64,000 bases of DNA from Kribbella sp. VKM Ac-2569 (GTDB taxonomy: Bacteria; Actinomycetota; Actinomycetes; Propionibacteriales; Kribbellaceae), in NCBI RefSeq assembly GCF_004216905.1, contig NZ_SGXJ01000010.1, positions 1-64,000 of the forward strand, read 5' to 3'. The notes under the pieces were generated by a model. The model worked only from the letters and a program-made list of their open reading frames with translations, was not told the origin of the DNA and made no database searches. The position numbers were made by a program, and so were the translations under genes. Below are positions 9,352-18,939 of the stretch, in pieces (position 1 is the first letter of the stretch; each line of letters opens with the position of its first letter).

Positions 9352-10970
9352 GCGAGTGCTGCCGACACGACGTCGCGGGCCTGCTCGAAGACCTGCTCAA
9401 GGTGCTCGGCGCCCTTGAACGACTCGCCGTAGATCTTGTAGAGGTCCTCGGTGCCCGACGGGCGAGCGGCGAACCACGCCGACTCGGTGGTGACCTTCAG
9501 CCCACCGATCGCCGCGTCGTTGCCAGGAGCGTGTGTGAGCCGGTCCACGATCGGCTCACCGGCCAGCTCGGTCGCGGTGACCGCATCCGCCGACAGCGCC
9601 GCCAGCTTGGCCTTCTGCTCGCGCGTGGCTGGTGCATCGACCCGCGAGTACGCCGACGCACCGAACCGCTCCACCAACTTGGCGTGGGCCAGTGACGGCG
9701 TCTCGCCGGTCACTGCGGTGATCTCACTCGCCAGCAACGCGAGCAGGATCCCGTCCTTGTCCGTCGTCCACACCGTGCCGTCGAAACGCAGGAAGCTCGC
9801 GCCGGCCGACTCCTCTCCCCCGAAGCCGACCGAGCCGTCCACCAGACCAGGTACGAACCACTTGAAGCCGACCGGCACCTCCCACAGCCGCCGGCCCAGG
9901 TCCCCCACCACACGGTCGATCAGCGACGACGAGACCAGTGTCTTGCCGACAGCGACGTCCGGACCCCACTGGCGGTTGCTGAACAGGTAGGAGATCGCGA
10001 CGGCCAGGTAGTGGTTCGGGTTCATCAGGCCGGCGTCCGGCGTGACGATGCCGTGCCGGTCCGCGTCCGCGTCGTTCCCGGTCGCCACGTCGTATTTGTC
10101 CCGCTGCGCGACCAGCGAGGCCATCGCGTACGGCGAGGAGCAGTCCATCCGGATCTTGCCGTCGTGGTCCAGCGTCATGAACGACCAGGCCGGGTCGACG
10201 CGCGGGTTCACCACGGTCAGGTCGAGGTCGTGCCGTTCGGCGATCGCGGCCCAGTAGTCCACGCTCGCGCCGCCGAGCGGGTCGGCGCCGATCTTCACGC
10301 CGGCGTCGCGGATCGCGGCCAGGTTCAGCACCGACGGCAGGTCGTCGACGTAGTGCCCGACGAAGTCGTAGTTCCCTGCCTGCTCACGGGCCTGCTCGAA
10401 CGACTTGCGGCGTACCTCACGGTTGTCGCCGGCGATCAGCTGGTTGGCGCGGTCCGCGATCCACTTGGTCGCGTCGGAGTCGGCGGGGCCGCCGTGCGGC
10501 GGGTTGTACTTGATGCCGCCGTCGCGCGGCGGGTTGTGCGACGGCGTAATGACGATGCCGTCCGCGTCGGCGCCCGCGCCGCGGTTGAGCCGCAGGATCG
10601 CGTGCGACACCGCAGGCGTCGGCGTGAGCCGGTCGGCGCTGTCCACGAGCGTCTGTACGTCGTTACCCGACAGCACCTCGAGCACGGTGCGCCAGGCCGG
10701 CTCCGACAGGCCGTGGCTGTCCCGGCCGACGAGCAGCGGACCCGTCGTACCCTGGCCGGCCCGGTACTCGCAGATGGCCTGCGTGATCGCCAGGATGTGC
10801 GCCTCGTTGAAGGCGCTGTCGAGGCTCGCGCCGCGATGTCCCGACGTACCGAAGACCACCTTCTGGGCCGGGTTGTCCACGTCCGGGAGGAAGTCTCCGT
10901 ACGCCGCCAGCATGGCGTCGACGTCGACGAGGTCCTCGGGCTGTGCTGGCTGGCCTGCGCGTGGGTGCAT
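9348..10970 (-). CDS. pgm: phosphoglucomutase, alpha-D-glucose specific
   Basis: 540 aa from ATG 10970; the beginning [18 protein letters not shown] aligns with E. coli Pgm, which supports this start over the upstream one at 10988. The catalytic phosphoserine is S144 in ITPSHNPP. The metal-binding loop is NDADADRHG and the sugar-binding loop GEESAGASF. It interconverts glucose-1-phosphate and glucose-6-phosphate in the cytoplasm, feeding glycogen, trehalose and cell-wall sugar nucleotides. It is the last gene of a tightly spaced minus-strand run beginning at 15159, with a 23-base gap from the gene before. Confidence 0.95.
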   Translation of the reverse strand: MHPRAGQPAQPEDLVDVDAMLAAYGDFLPDVDNPAQKVVFGTSGHRGASLDSAFNEAHILAITQAICEYRAGQGTTGPLLVGRDSHGLSEPAWRTVLEVLSGNDVQTLVDSADRLTPTPAVSHAILRLNRGAGADADGIVITPSHNPPRDGGIKYNPPHGGPADSDATKWIADRANQLIAGDNREVRRKSFEQAREQAGNYDFVGHYVDDLPSVLNLAAIRDAGVKIGADPLGGASVDYWAAIAERHDLDLTVVNPRVDPAWSFMTLDHDGKIRMDCSSPYAMASLVAQRDKYDVATGNDADADRHGIVTPDAGLMNPNHYLAVAISYLFSNRQWGPDVAVGKTLVSSSLIDRVVGDLGRRLWEVPVGFKWFVPGLVDGSVGFGGEESAGASFLRFDGTVWTTDKDGILLALLASEITAVTGETPSLAHAKLVERFGASAYSRVDAPATREQKAKLAALSADAVTATELAGEPIVDRLTHAPGNDAAIGGLKVTTESAWFAARPSGTEDLYKIYGESFKGAEHLEQVFEQARDVVSAALA

Positions 10971-10993
10971 GACCACATGCAACCACAAGACGG

Positions 10994-12463
10994 TCAGCCG
11001 CTGTACGGCGTGAGCAACTGGTCGACAGGCGCGTAGTCGTCGGTCAGCACCGGCGCGTCGCCGACGAAGCTGTCCGGCCGGTCGAGGACGTCCATCGACG
11101 GCTCGAGGTGGCCCACGATCGCCGGTACGTCGATCGGCTTGTCGGACGCCGCCACCACGAAGTTGCCACCGCTGTGGCCGGACAGTTCGTCCTTGCGCGC
11201 GATCACCGCGACGTACGGGAACACCGCCTGCGCCGTCTTGATCTCGGCCTTCGCGAACTTGGCGGCGCCGTAGTCGATGACGTTGACCAGGTAGAGCCCG
11301 TCCGGTCGCAGTACGCGTCGTACGTCGGCCACCAGCTCGCGGGTCGTCAGGTGCCAGGGCACGGAGAGTCCACTGAACGCGTCCATCAGCACCAGGTCCC
11401 GGCTGTCGGTCTCCTCGTCCCGTACGCCGAGCCGGCCGTCCTGCACTGTCACCGCCAGATCCGGACCGGTCTGGACACCGAGCTCCCGCTTGTCGAGCTC
11501 CACCACGGCCTTGTCGATCTCGTACACCTGGTGCTTGCTGCCGGGCCGTGTCGCCGTCACGTACCGCGTCATGGTCAGACCGCCGCCGCCGACGTGCAGT
11601 GCGTTCAGCGGCCGCCCCTCGGCCCAGGTGCCGTTGATGGCAGCCGCGAAGCTCTTGATGTACTCGAACTCCAGGTAGGTCGGATCCTTGAGGTCGACGT
11701 ACGAATGCCGCGCCTGGTCGAGGTACAGCGTCCGTCCACTCTCACGGTTCGGGTCCGCGACGACACGAGCGCAGTGGTACGCCGTCTCGACCTCACACGG
11801 CCGTGGCGCGACGAGGGTCAGCGTGGCGCCGACGACCGCGAGAGCGACCGGCTTCACCGCTGCCTGCACACCACGCAGCAAGAAGGTCAGCGCGGCCCCG
11901 ACGACCACCAGGGCGGCGCCCAGGGTCAGGACGATCGTGCTGATCGGAACGGTCGCCACGAACACGAACCCGGTCACTACAGTGCCGACAATGCCGCCGA
12001 CCGTGGCGTACGCGGACAGCCGGCCGACGACGGTTCCGGTCTGCGCCAGCGTGTCCAGCCGTAGCTTCGTCACCATCGGTGTGACGGCCGCTAAAAGCGA
12101 CGCGGGCGCGAACAGCGTGACAGCCAGTACCAGGAACACCAGCTCGCTCGCGCCGCCCCGGAGCGCTTCGCCCGTCCAGCGGACCACCGGGAGAACCAGC
12201 ATCACCAGCGCCCCAGCGAGCAGGAACAGCGGGCCGAGCGTTCGCTGTGGCGGCGCCACGTCCGCGAAGCGGCCACCGAGCGCCGCACCGGTCGCGATCG
12301 CCGCCAATGCGACTCCGATGACCGCGGTGTTCGTCTCCAGCGTCAGGCCGATGTACGGCGCCACCAGCCGAAGTGAAACGAGCTCCAGCACCATGACGGC
12401 GGCCGAACTCCCGAACGCCAGCGCAATCGCCAGCTTCTGACCAACCGGCCCACCCTCACCCAT
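10994..12463 (-). CDS. fused membrane / spermidine-synthase-like protein
   Basis: About 489 aa from ATG 12463. The N-terminal half has roughly six membrane helices with MFS-like GALLGG-type turns. The C-terminal half (after about residue 250) is a Rossmann methyltransferase/aminopropyltransferase-like domain with [14 protein letters not shown] and [17 protein letters not shown], the spermidine synthase motif I and acidic motif, and LVLMDAFSG. Members of this 'fused MFS/spermidine synthase' family are common in actinobacteria, but polyamine synthesis by them is mostly unproven. Gap to the upstream YjbR gene is 26 bases. Confidence 0.88.
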   Translation of the reverse strand: MGEGGPVGQKLAIALAFGSSAAVMVLELVSLRLVAPYIGLTLETNTAVIGVALAAIATGAALGGRFADVAPPQRTLGPLFLLAGALVMLVLPVVRWTGEALRGGASELVFLVLAVTLFAPASLLAAVTPMVTKLRLDTLAQTGTVVGRLSAYATVGGIVGTVVTGFVFVATVPISTIVLTLGAALVVVGAALTFLLRGVQAAVKPVALAVVGATLTLVAPRPCEVETAYHCARVVADPNRESGRTLYLDQARHSYVDLKDPTYLEFEYIKSFAAAINGTWAEGRPLNALHVGGGGLTMTRYVTATRPGSKHQVYEIDKAVVELDKRELGVQTGPDLAVTVQDGRLGVRDEETDSRDLVLMDAFSGLSVPWHLTTRELVADVRRVLRPDGLYLVNVIDYGAAKFAKAEIKTAQAVFPYVAVIARKDELSGHSGGNFVVAASDKPIDVPAIVGHLEPSMDVLDRPDSFVGDAPVLTDDYAPVDQLLTPYSG

Positions 12464-12489
12464 GTGCACCACGTAACCCTATAGAACGG

Positions 12490-12846
12490 TCAGACCTCGT
12501 CGAGCCGGGCGATGAGGGTCTTCGGTGCGATCTGGCGGTACGCCGTCTCGACCAGGTCCTCGAAGTGGGTCCAGTCCACGTCGACGTCGAGGTACACGCC
12601 GAGCCAGCCGCGGTGGCCGACGTACGGCGGCCGGTAGAAGTGCTCGGGGTCGTCCGCGACGAGCGACTCCTGCACACCCGGTGGCGCCGCCATCCACACG
12701 CCGAGGCGGTCGTCGTGGTGGTGGTCGGCGTACATCACGAAGGTCTTCTTGTCGCGGACGAACCAGGTCGGCTCACCATGACTCGGCCGCTCGGTCACCT
12801 CGGGCAGCGCGAGGCACAGGGCGCGTACGTGTTCCAGAACATCCAT
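12490..12846 (-). CDS. MmcQ/YjbR family DNA-binding-like protein
   Basis: 118 aa, full length for the family. It has the conserved opening LALPEVTERPSHGEPTWFVRDKK and the terminal WLGVYLDVDVDW segment of the YjbR double-wing fold. Biochemical role is not established; E. coli YjbR may bind DNA. The start lies 4 bases after the response regulator stop, so it is in the same transcript as the two-component system. Confidence 0.88.
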   Translation of the reverse strand: MDVLEHVRALCLALPEVTERPSHGEPTWFVRDKKTFVMYADHHHDDRLGVWMAAPPGVQESLVADDPEHFYRPPYVGHRGWLGVYLDVDVDWTHFEDLVETAYRQIAPKTLIARLDEV

Positions 12847-12850
12847 CTAG

Positions 12851-13516
12851 TCAGTGTCGCGGACCAGGGATCACTACACCCGCCTCGTACGCATAAACGA
12901 CGGCCTGGGCACGGTCACGCAGGTCCAGTTTGGTCAGGATGTTGCTGACGTGCGTCTTCACGGTCTGCTCGGCCAGCACCAGGTCGTCGGCGATCCGCCG
13001 GTTGGACAGCCCACGTGCGACCAGCCGCAGTACGTCGGTCTCTCGCGGAGTCAGGTGCACCGGTGTGGTCGGTACGACGGGCTGCGCGCGGGCGAAGTCC
13101 TCTACCAGTCGCCGGGTGACGGACGGTGCCAGCAGCGCATCACCAGCCGCTACGACCCGTACCGCTGCCGCTAGCTCGTCCGGAGTGGAGTGCTTCAGCA
13201 AGAAGCCACTCGCACCGGCGCGGAGTGCGGCGTACACGTAGTCGTCCAGGTCGAACGTCGTCAGCATCACGACCCGCGGCGGCTCGCCAGGAGTCGAGTC
13301 GGCGAGGATGCGCTGGGTCGCGGCGAGACCGTCGAGCACCGGCATCCGGACGTCCATGAGGATCACGTCCGGCGTCAGCTCGGCCGCCAGCTCGACAGCC
13401 CGGGCACCGTCGCCGGCCTGTCCGACGACCTCGATATCGGGCTGTGCGTCGAGCAGCGCACTGAACCCGGCCCGCACCATCTCCTGGTCGTCAACCACCA
13501 AGACCGTGATCGCCAC
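12851..13516 (-). CDS. LuxR/NarL-family response regulator
   Basis: 221 aa from GTG 13516, chosen because GAGGAGG sits about 5-9 nt upstream. The receiver domain has the acidic pocket VVDD (D9, D10), phospho-acceptor D55 in VILMDVRMP and a conserved lysine in FLLKHS. A C-terminal LuxR-type helix-turn-helix follows (LTPRETDVLRLVARGLSNRRIADDL, about 160-215). It is the partner of the histidine kinase whose 3' end overlaps it by 26 bases. The regulon is unknown, but the downstream genes in this run are the first candidates. Confidence 0.95.
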   Translation of the reverse strand: MAITVLVVDDQEMVRAGFSALLDAQPDIEVVGQAGDGARAVELAAELTPDVILMDVRMPVLDGLAATQRILADSTPGEPPRVVMLTTFDLDDYVYAALRAGASGFLLKHSTPDELAAAVRVVAAGDALLAPSVTRRLVEDFARAQPVVPTTPVHLTPRETDVLRLVARGLSNRRIADDLVLAEQTVKTHVSNILTKLDLRDRAQAVVYAYEAGVVIPGPRH

Positions 13517-14672
13517 TCTCCACCTCCTCAACCACTGGAATCAACGCCCGCACCAGGTAACCGCCTTCAGGGGTCGGGCCAGTGCTCAGAGTCCCGTCGA
13601 CGAGTGCCACGCGCTCCCGCATCCCAGTCAGCCCATGCCCACTCCCCGGCACCGGTACGACGGGCCGCGGCGGCTTCTCGTTCTGCACGATCACTTCCAG
13701 CTCACCCGCAGTACGTCGTACTGCCACCTCCACCACCGCGTGCAGTGCGTGCCGTACCGCGTTGCTGAGTCCCTCCTGCGCGACCCGGTACGCCGTCAGC
13801 TCGACAGCAGGGTCGAACCCGGTCGGCACGTCACCCACCAGTCGCACTTCTGCTCCAGCCCGTCGCGTGCTCTCGACGAGCTCAGCCACCTGGTCCAGAC
13901 CGGGCTGCGGTCCCGTCTGCGGTTGCTCGACCGGCTCGCGCAGCAAACGCAGTACGCGACGCATCTCGGTCAGCGAAGCCCGTGCCTCGTCAGCAATGCC
14001 GGTGAACTCCTCACGGACGGCGTCCGGTACGTCGGGCAGCCGGTGTGGCGCACTGTCCGCGCGGACCACCACCACGGACAGGTGGTGAGCCACGACGTCG
14101 TGCAGCTCGCGGGCGATCCTGGCCCGCTCCTGCAGCCGCTTGCGTTCTGCACGCTCGGCTTTGCTGATCGTCTCCTGCTCGACAAGTCGACGATTCGTGT
14201 CGGCCCGCGAGCGAAGCATGTCGCCGACTACCACCGCTACGCCCGACAGCACGGCCATGGTGATCAGACCGGGCCAGCTGCCACGGTCCGGTGCCAGCCC
14301 GAGCGCAACGACACCCAGAACCTGAGTCGCCACCCACCAGCCGACCAGCTCCCGTCGGCCGAGTCCACGCGCACCGGCGATCGCAACGACGAGCGAATGC
14401 CCGAAGGCTGACGTCGTACCCCACGGCCACGGTTCACTCGAGCTGACTGGAGTCGTCAGCGCAGCCATGACAGCAGTGGTGACCAGCGAGACCACCACCG
14501 CCGCTCGCGGCCGCAGCCACGACAGACTCAGGGACAGCGCCCGTGCAATTGCCAGGGTCAGCACAGCCGCGACCGGTACGTCGTAGTGCTGTGCGAGATC
14601 CATGACGGTCAGCACCAGCAGCGCGGCGACGGCCAGCCCAGCGCCCCACGGCCGCCTCATCGGTATCTGCAC
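13491..14672 (-). CDS. sensor histidine kinase, NarL-type (HisKA_3)
   Basis: 393 aa from GTG 14672; ATG 14660 is an alternative. The N-terminal half has about four or five membrane helices and no large extracellular loop, so it probably senses a membrane or intramembrane cue. The dimerisation and phospho-acceptor box is RARIARELHDVVAHHLSVV, typical of the LuxR-partner class. The C-terminal ATPase has the N box (EGLSNAVRHA) and G box (GSGHGLTGMRERV). It pairs with the overlapping response regulator gene and lies 13 bases after the membrane protein gene, a layout typical of actinobacterial stress two-component systems. Confidence 0.94.
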   Translation of the reverse strand: MQIPMRRPWGAGLAVAALLVLTVMDLAQHYDVPVAAVLTLAIARALSLSLSWLRPRAAVVVSLVTTAVMAALTTPVSSSEPWPWGTTSAFGHSLVVAIAGARGLGRRELVGWWVATQVLGVVALGLAPDRGSWPGLITMAVLSGVAVVVGDMLRSRADTNRRLVEQETISKAERAERKRLQERARIARELHDVVAHHLSVVVVRADSAPHRLPDVPDAVREEFTGIADEARASLTEMRRVLRLLREPVEQPQTGPQPGLDQVAELVESTRRAGAEVRLVGDVPTGFDPAVELTAYRVAQEGLSNAVRHALHAVVEVAVRRTAGELEVIVQNEKPPRPVVPVPGSGHGLTGMRERVALVDGTLSTGPTPEGGYLVRALIPVVEEVESGDHGLGG

Positions 14673-14685
14673 GGTTGGACCTTAC

Positions 14686-15159
14686 TCACAGCTGCTGCAG
14701 CCAGGACCAGAAGAACGCCAGGCTGCCGGCCGCCAGCACGATAGTTGCCGGAAGCACCCACCTGCGCGTCCCCTGCACCAGGAGGGTCTGCAGTGCCGCA
14801 ATGCCGCGCAGCACGAACAGGAACACGACAATGCCCGGCACGGCGATCAGACCGTGCTCAACGAATCCCCAGAACGGCCCGCGGACCACGGCCAAGACCA
14901 TCAGCAGCATCACGAACCAGCTCGTCAGTCCGAGCACCGCACTGAGCAGCCCGTACCCGAAGGTCCGCGCGTTGCTCATCGACTGCACATCACGTGCACC
15001 GAGGCGACGCCACCGTCTTACTGCGGTCTCCTCCTCGCCCAGCATCGCGTCCGCCATCGTCTGTACGCCGACCGGCACCAGCAACGCGCCGTACACCAAT
15101 GAACGGCCCAAGGGCCTGCGCTCTCTGTCTACTTCGGGGCGGGTGAGTACGTCCGTCAT
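14686..15159 (-). CDS. small multi-pass membrane protein
   Basis: 157 aa from ATG 15159, with GAGGAGA 6-7 nt upstream; the longer form from 15228 lacks a site. It has about four hydrophobic segments (near 30-45, 75-100, 105-125 and 135-155). I do not recognise the family. It is the first gene of the run containing the histidine kinase and regulator, so it may be an accessory sensor or a target of the two-component system. Confidence 0.75.
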   Translation of the reverse strand: MTDVLTRPEVDRERRPLGRSLVYGALLVPVGVQTMADAMLGEEETAVRRWRRLGARDVQSMSNARTFGYGLLSAVLGLTSWFVMLLMVLAVVRGPFWGFVEHGLIAVPGIVVFLFVLRGIAALQTLLVQGTRRWVLPATIVLAAGSLAFFWSWLQQL

Positions 15160-15275
15160 CGTCGTCTCCTCGGTCTCAAGTCCTGAGATCGAGGCTAGGA
15201 ATTCGCGGCCGTCCGCACCTCCAGCCACGGAGCCGATCTGGGACCAGTACCCCAGTAGGGGTCGCCTGTGATTCA

Positions 15276-15288
15276 GGTCACAGTGACC
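15276..15288. promoter_or_regulatory. perfect 13-bp palindrome, candidate operator
   Basis: GGTCACAGTGACC is a perfect inverted repeat (6-bp arms, 1-bp centre). It lies in the 221-base divergent interval between the kinase operon (start 15159, minus) and the lipoprotein gene (start 15381, plus). The position suits a regulator site acting on either promoter. Binding is inferred. Confidence 0.4.
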
Positions 15289-15380
15289 ACGATGCGTGTC
15301 GCGGCGTTACACGGTCAGTGCCGAACGGTGTGCTACGCCGCGGCGCGAGCGGTGAGTCCAACAGGAGGTACTCGGACACC

Positions 15381-15920
15381 ATGCGCATGCGGAACCTCGC
15401 TCTGACCGCCACGCTGACTCCGGTTTTGCTGCTTCCCGGCTGCGGCAACGAGACCGACAGTAATGTCGCCGCGGCGGCTCCTGCGGCGCACAAGGCGGCC
15501 CGGACCACGACCACCGACGAGGCGGTCGGTATCGACGACCCCGTGCTGAACGCCTACTACACCTACCGCGTCGCGCTCGATGTGATGATGCGCAGCGGCG
15601 GCGGCAAAACCAAGCAGTTGGAACCGGTGATGACGCCCGCGATGTTCCAGGCGATCAGCGCGCAGGCGAAGTACTTCCGGACCCACAAGCTGCGCAACAC
15701 CGGCAACACCAAGGTGGTCTGGGCGAAGCGCACGTTGGCGGCGAACGGCGTCATCGTCAGTGCCTGCTACGACACCTCCTCGGCCCGCACCGTCAACGTC
15801 CGCGGTCGCGGCGTACTCCCGAACACCACCCCGACCCGCTGGCTCGACCAGATGCGCGTCGTCAACCAGCAGTCCAACTGGATCGTCGACGGCGGCACCA
15901 CCACCCCGAACGCCTGCTGA
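15381..15920 (+). CDS. putative lipoprotein
   Basis: 179 aa from ATG 15381 (AGGAGGT 11 nt upstream; ATG 15387 also fits). The signal MRMRNLALTATLTPVLLLPGCG has a lipobox-like LPGC. The mature domain starts with an Ala/Thr-rich linker and then resembles a small NTF2-like fold: DPVLNAYYTYRVALDVMMRSG, a helix pair, then alternating strands ending WIVDGG. This shape is common among actinobacterial secreted lipoproteins; no ligand is apparent. It is divergent from the two-component operon and could be one of its targets. Confidence 0.8.
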   Translation: MRMRNLALTATLTPVLLLPGCGNETDSNVAAAAPAAHKAARTTTTDEAVGIDDPVLNAYYTYRVALDVMMRSGGGKTKQLEPVMTPAMFQAISAQAKYFRTHKLRNTGNTKVVWAKRTLAANGVIVSACYDTSSARTVNVRGRGVLPNTTPTRWLDQMRVVNQQSNWIVDGGTTTPNAC

Positions 15921-16030
15921 ACACATCCCATTTGTGGCAGTGGGATCACGATTGCGCGGTCCCCGGATTCCTCTGCGTAGGCGCGGGCAGACTCACTGAC
16001 AAGTGCCGGAACAGGTCGAGGGGTCCACCG

Positions 16031-16519
16031 ATGATCGACACGAGTATTGGACGTTGGCTGCCGTTCCTCGGCCGCCGCCGTACGCCGGAATCGCTGCGGC
16101 CACGCGGTACGAGTTCGCGGGTCAGCCGGCTCGCGGCGCAGTACGACGCCGAGGTCGACGCAGCCCTGCAACGCCTGTGGCCGAAGGCGCGGATCTACCA
16201 CGATCGCGAGTTCACCCGGGACCGCGCCGACTTCCTGCTGGTGGTCCGCGGCCGCGGCGTGATGATCGAGACCAAGGTCAAGAGCGACCCCGGCCTGTTC
16301 CGCGGCTCGACACTCCCGCCGCTGCTCGACCGGTTGCAGCGCGACGGCCGGCGACTCGTCGTACTCGTGAACCAGGGCGACCCGACCCCGGCTCGCGACC
16401 TGATCAGCACCAAGCTCGGCGACAAGGGCCGCATCGTGGTCTGGTCCGGTCCGCACGACGACACCGAACTCCGCCAGGCCGTCGAGTCGCTCCTCCAGCA
16501 AACCACCCGCCACGCCTGA
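16031..16519 (+). CDS. small PD-(D/E)XK-like nuclease-fold protein
   Basis: 162 aa from ATG 16031; the open frame extends upstream but lacks a good site. The core reads D67 (RADFLLVV), then E80-T-K82 (VMIETKVK), with hydrophobic strands around both: the spacing of a PD-(D/E)XK nuclease (NERD or Mrr-like) active site. A basic N-terminus precedes it. No methyltransferase or helicase partner is adjacent, so a restriction role is not indicated. The assignment is by motif only. A strong terminator hairpin follows at once. Confidence 0.65.
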   Translation: MIDTSIGRWLPFLGRRRTPESLRPRGTSSRVSRLAAQYDAEVDAALQRLWPKARIYHDREFTRDRADFLLVVRGRGVMIETKVKSDPGLFRGSTLPPLLDRLQRDGRRLVVLVNQGDPTPARDLISTKLGDKGRIVVWSGPHDDTELRQAVESLLQQTTRHA

Positions 16520-16525
16520 CAAACA

Positions 16526-16565
16526 GCGGGGACGTCGACAGCTCGTGAGCTGTCGACGTCCCCGC
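16526..16565. terminator. perfect 19-bp hairpin, bidirectional terminator
   Basis: Arms 16526-16544 and 16547-16565 are exact reverse complements with two bases between them. The hairpin sits in the 63-base gap between convergent genes (plus-strand nuclease-like gene and minus-strand YceI), so it can stop transcription from both sides. A short T-containing tract follows on the plus strand (GCTTGATTGCTTGCT). Confidence 0.85.
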
Positions 16566-16582
16566 CGCTTGATTGCTTGCTG

Positions 16583-17134
16583 TCAGGCGTTCTTGATCGC
16601 CGAGACCTCGAGCTCCAGCGTGACCTTCTCGCTGACCAGTACGCCGCCGCCCTCGAGCGCCGCGTTCCAGCTGACGCCGAAGTCCTTGCGGTTGATCACG
16701 ACCGAGCCCTCCAGGCCGACCCGCTGGTTGCCGAACGGGTCGGTCGCCGACCCGGTGTACTCGAAGGTGACGTCGACCGACTTGGTGACACCGCGGATCG
16801 AGAGGTCACCGGTCACCACGAACTCGGCGTCGCCGGCCGCCTTCACGGCGGTCGACACGAAGGTGATCTCCGGGTTCTCGTCCATCGCGAGGAAGTCGTT
16901 GCCGCGCAGGTGCTCGTCGCGCTGGCTGTTGCGGGTGTTGATGCTCTTCGCCTGGATCGTCACCTTCCCGGAGGAGTTCGCCGGGTTCTCGCCGTCGATG
17001 TGGAACGAGCCCTCGAACTCGTCGAACGCGCCCCGGACCTTGGTCACCATCGCATGCCGGGCACTGAAGCCGATCCGGGTGTGGGAGGCGTCGAGGGTGT
17101 AGTCACCGGTGAGCGCGGCGTACTCGCTGGACAT
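16583..17134 (-). CDS. YceI family protein
   Basis: 183 aa from ATG 17134 with GGAGGA 7 nt upstream. YceI-like lipocalin fold: opens GDYTLDASHTRIGFSARHAMVTKVRG, with the conserved HLRGNDFL and LSIRGVTKSVDVTFEY segments. No signal peptide, so it is cytoplasmic, unlike the periplasmic E. coli YceI. The family binds polyisoprenoids or amphiphiles and is often induced by stress. The region upstream is unusually A/T-rich for this genome (about 17145-17195), indicating a strong or regulated promoter. Confidence 0.92.
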   Translation of the reverse strand: MSSEYAALTGDYTLDASHTRIGFSARHAMVTKVRGAFDEFEGSFHIDGENPANSSGKVTIQAKSINTRNSQRDEHLRGNDFLAMDENPEITFVSTAVKAAGDAEFVVTGDLSIRGVTKSVDVTFEYTGSATDPFGNQRVGLEGSVVINRKDFGVSWNAALEGGGVLVSEKVTLELEVSAIKNA

Positions 17135-17349
17135 CGCGGATTCCTCCAGAAAGGTAGTTGAAGTTTAGATAGTACAGAGTTCACCCTTAACACTCAGATG
17201 TCCACCCCACACCCGGAGTGTCCGAGTCGTGGACCCGATCTCGCCGGAAGACGGCCGGACAGAACCGTTGCCTGTAGCAACGGAGTTATTCGGTTGCACC
17301 GGCCCGGGCCGGCCTTGTCTCATGGGTGGTCGAAGATCGGAGGACCGTC

Positions 17350-17838
17350 GTGGAACCGCTCAGCGCCGAGGACATCAGGCGCTCGTTCGTCAATTCGTCC
17401 AGGAGCCAGGTCAAGGCGATGGCGCTGCCGCCCAGGTTCACCGAGCTGCCCTGGGAGTCGCTGGACTTCCTCGGCTGGCGCGACGGCAGGGCGCCGAACC
17501 GCGGGTACGTCGTCGTACGGCGGGACACCGGTGTCACCGGGATCGCGGTCAGCACCCAGACGTCGGGCGCCGCGCGCCGGTTCGCCGGGCTGTGCGACCT
17601 GTGCAACACCGCGCATCACGTCAGCGACGTCGCGCTGTTCGTGGCCCGGCGAGCGGGTTCGGCCGGGCGGGAGGGCAACACGGTCGGGATGTACATCTGC
17701 GCCGACCTGGCCTGCTCGCTGTACATCCGCGGCCTGAAGGACCTCGACCTGCCGCAGGGTGAAACCGCCGGCCCGGACGTCCGGGCGAAACGCCTCGCGA
17801 CTCGCCTGGAGAGTTTCGTTCAGCGCGTCCTCGCCTGA
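17350..17838 (+). CDS. FBP (FusB-like) zinc-finger domain protein
   Basis: 162 aa from GTG 17350; GGAGG at 17339-17343 fixes the start. The C-terminal domain matches the EF-G-binding treble-clef fold: CDLCNTAHH near residue 90 and CADLACSLYIRGL near 125 give the four zinc-ligand cysteines. FusB-type proteins bind elongation factor G and release it from stalled ribosomes, giving fusidic acid resistance in staphylococci; in actinobacteria the function is untested. A predicted helical N-terminal region contacts the same target in the known family. Confidence 0.85.
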   Translation: MEPLSAEDIRRSFVNSSRSQVKAMALPPRFTELPWESLDFLGWRDGRAPNRGYVVVRRDTGVTGIAVSTQTSGAARRFAGLCDLCNTAHHVSDVALFVARRAGSAGREGNTVGMYICADLACSLYIRGLKDLDLPQGETAGPDVRAKRLATRLESFVQRVLA

Positions 17839-17897
17839 CGTCCGGAGCACTACGCTGGTGGTGCACAATCGGCCCGCGGAGCACCAGGGAGAGCGCG

Positions 17898-18152
17898 ATG
17901 ACCGAGTTCCGGATCACTCATGAGATCCACCAGACGCACCCGGACATTCGCGAGCGGCTCACCGCCACCACGATCGAGGCGATCAACGAGTCCAGTGCCC
18001 GTTCCGCCGAGGATGCGGCCCGGGTCCTGCGCCACAAGCTCGGCGAGATCGGCGTGGAGATGAGCGACGACGCCTGTCTGTCGGCGATCGAACGCATCCG
18101 CTCCGGCAAGCAACTCCGGTTCGAAATCGAACCACTCGCCGACGAGGAGTGA
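17898..18152 (+). CDS. small conserved hypothetical protein
   Basis: 84 aa from ATG 17898 with AGGGAGAG upstream. Soluble and mostly helical, with an acidic C-terminus (PLADEE). No recognised domain. It follows the FBP gene in the same direction after 59 bases and is convergent with the MBL gene, whose stop is 7 bases away. Confidence 0.65.
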   Translation: MTEFRITHEIHQTHPDIRERLTATTIEAINESSARSAEDAARVLRHKLGEIGVEMSDDACLSAIERIRSGKQLRFEIEPLADEE

Positions 18153-18159
18153 TCCGGCG

Positions 18160-18939
18160 TCAGATCGGCACCGTGCCCGGTTTCCCGGGTTCCAGCCAGG
18201 TGAGCTCCGGACCCGCGGCCGAGAAGGCCGCCTCGATTCCGTCGCGTCCCTGCCGGAAGTGACTCCAGCCCTCGTAGTGCACCGGGACGACCGTGCGCGG
18301 CTTCAGTAGCGAGCACAACTCGACGCCGTCGGCGCCGGTCATCGTGTACCGCAGGGTGCCGCTGACTCCGAACTGCACTCCGCCGAGATGCAGCAGCACC
18401 GTGCCGACGTCGAACCGCGTGCCGACCTCCCGGAGGCCGCCGTACAGCACCGAGTCGCCGGTGATCCACAGCGCGCCGTGCTCCTGCCCAGGCCAGCGTA
18501 AGGCGAAGCCGATCACCTCGCCGGTGATCCGGCCGCTGAGCGGCGGCCCGTGCCGGCACGGCGTCGCGGTGATCTCCAACGGCGACCGGCCAGGCCGCCG
18601 CAGGGAGTGCACGGACCACGGCCGCAGTCCGACGGCGCCACCTCCGAGGCGCGCGGCTCCGCTGAAGGTCGTGATCACCGTTCCAGCCGAAGGCAGCACG
18701 GCCCGGCCGGCATCGTCCAGGTTGTCCGCGTGCTGATCGTGGGTGAGCAGTACGGCGTCGATCGGCGGCAACTCGTCGGCGGCGATCGCGGGCCCGGCCA
18801 GCTTCCGGGACGCCGATCCCCAACCGAACGCGTAACGCCGTCCCGGCGGATCGAAGGTCGGGTCGGTGAGCAGTCGCCAGCCGTCGACCTCGATCAACGT
18901 GGTCGGGCCACCGATGTGGGTGATGTGCGCTTCGGTCAC
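18160..18939 (-). CDS. MBL-fold metallo-hydrolase (UlaG-like)
   Basis: 259 aa from GTG 18939, which overlaps the stop of the hydrolase gene upstream (GTGA). The metal motif is LLTHDQHADNLD, with a further site ITATPCRHGPP and WITGDS. The opening THIGGPTTLIEVDGWRLLTDPTFD is typical of the UlaG/RomA-like branch, which acts on lactones or phospholipid-like substrates. Substrate unknown. It is coupled to an alpha/beta hydrolase, so the two may process the same compound. Confidence 0.88.
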   Translation of the reverse strand: MTEAHITHIGGPTTLIEVDGWRLLTDPTFDPPGRRYAFGWGSASRKLAGPAIAADELPPIDAVLLTHDQHADNLDDAGRAVLPSAGTVITTFSGAARLGGGAVGLRPWSVHSLRRPGRSPLEITATPCRHGPPLSGRITGEVIGFALRWPGQEHGALWITGDSVLYGGLREVGTRFDVGTVLLHLGGVQFGVSGTLRYTMTGADGVELCSLLKPRTVVPVHYEGWSHFRQGRDGIEAAFSAAGPELTWLEPGKPGTVPI

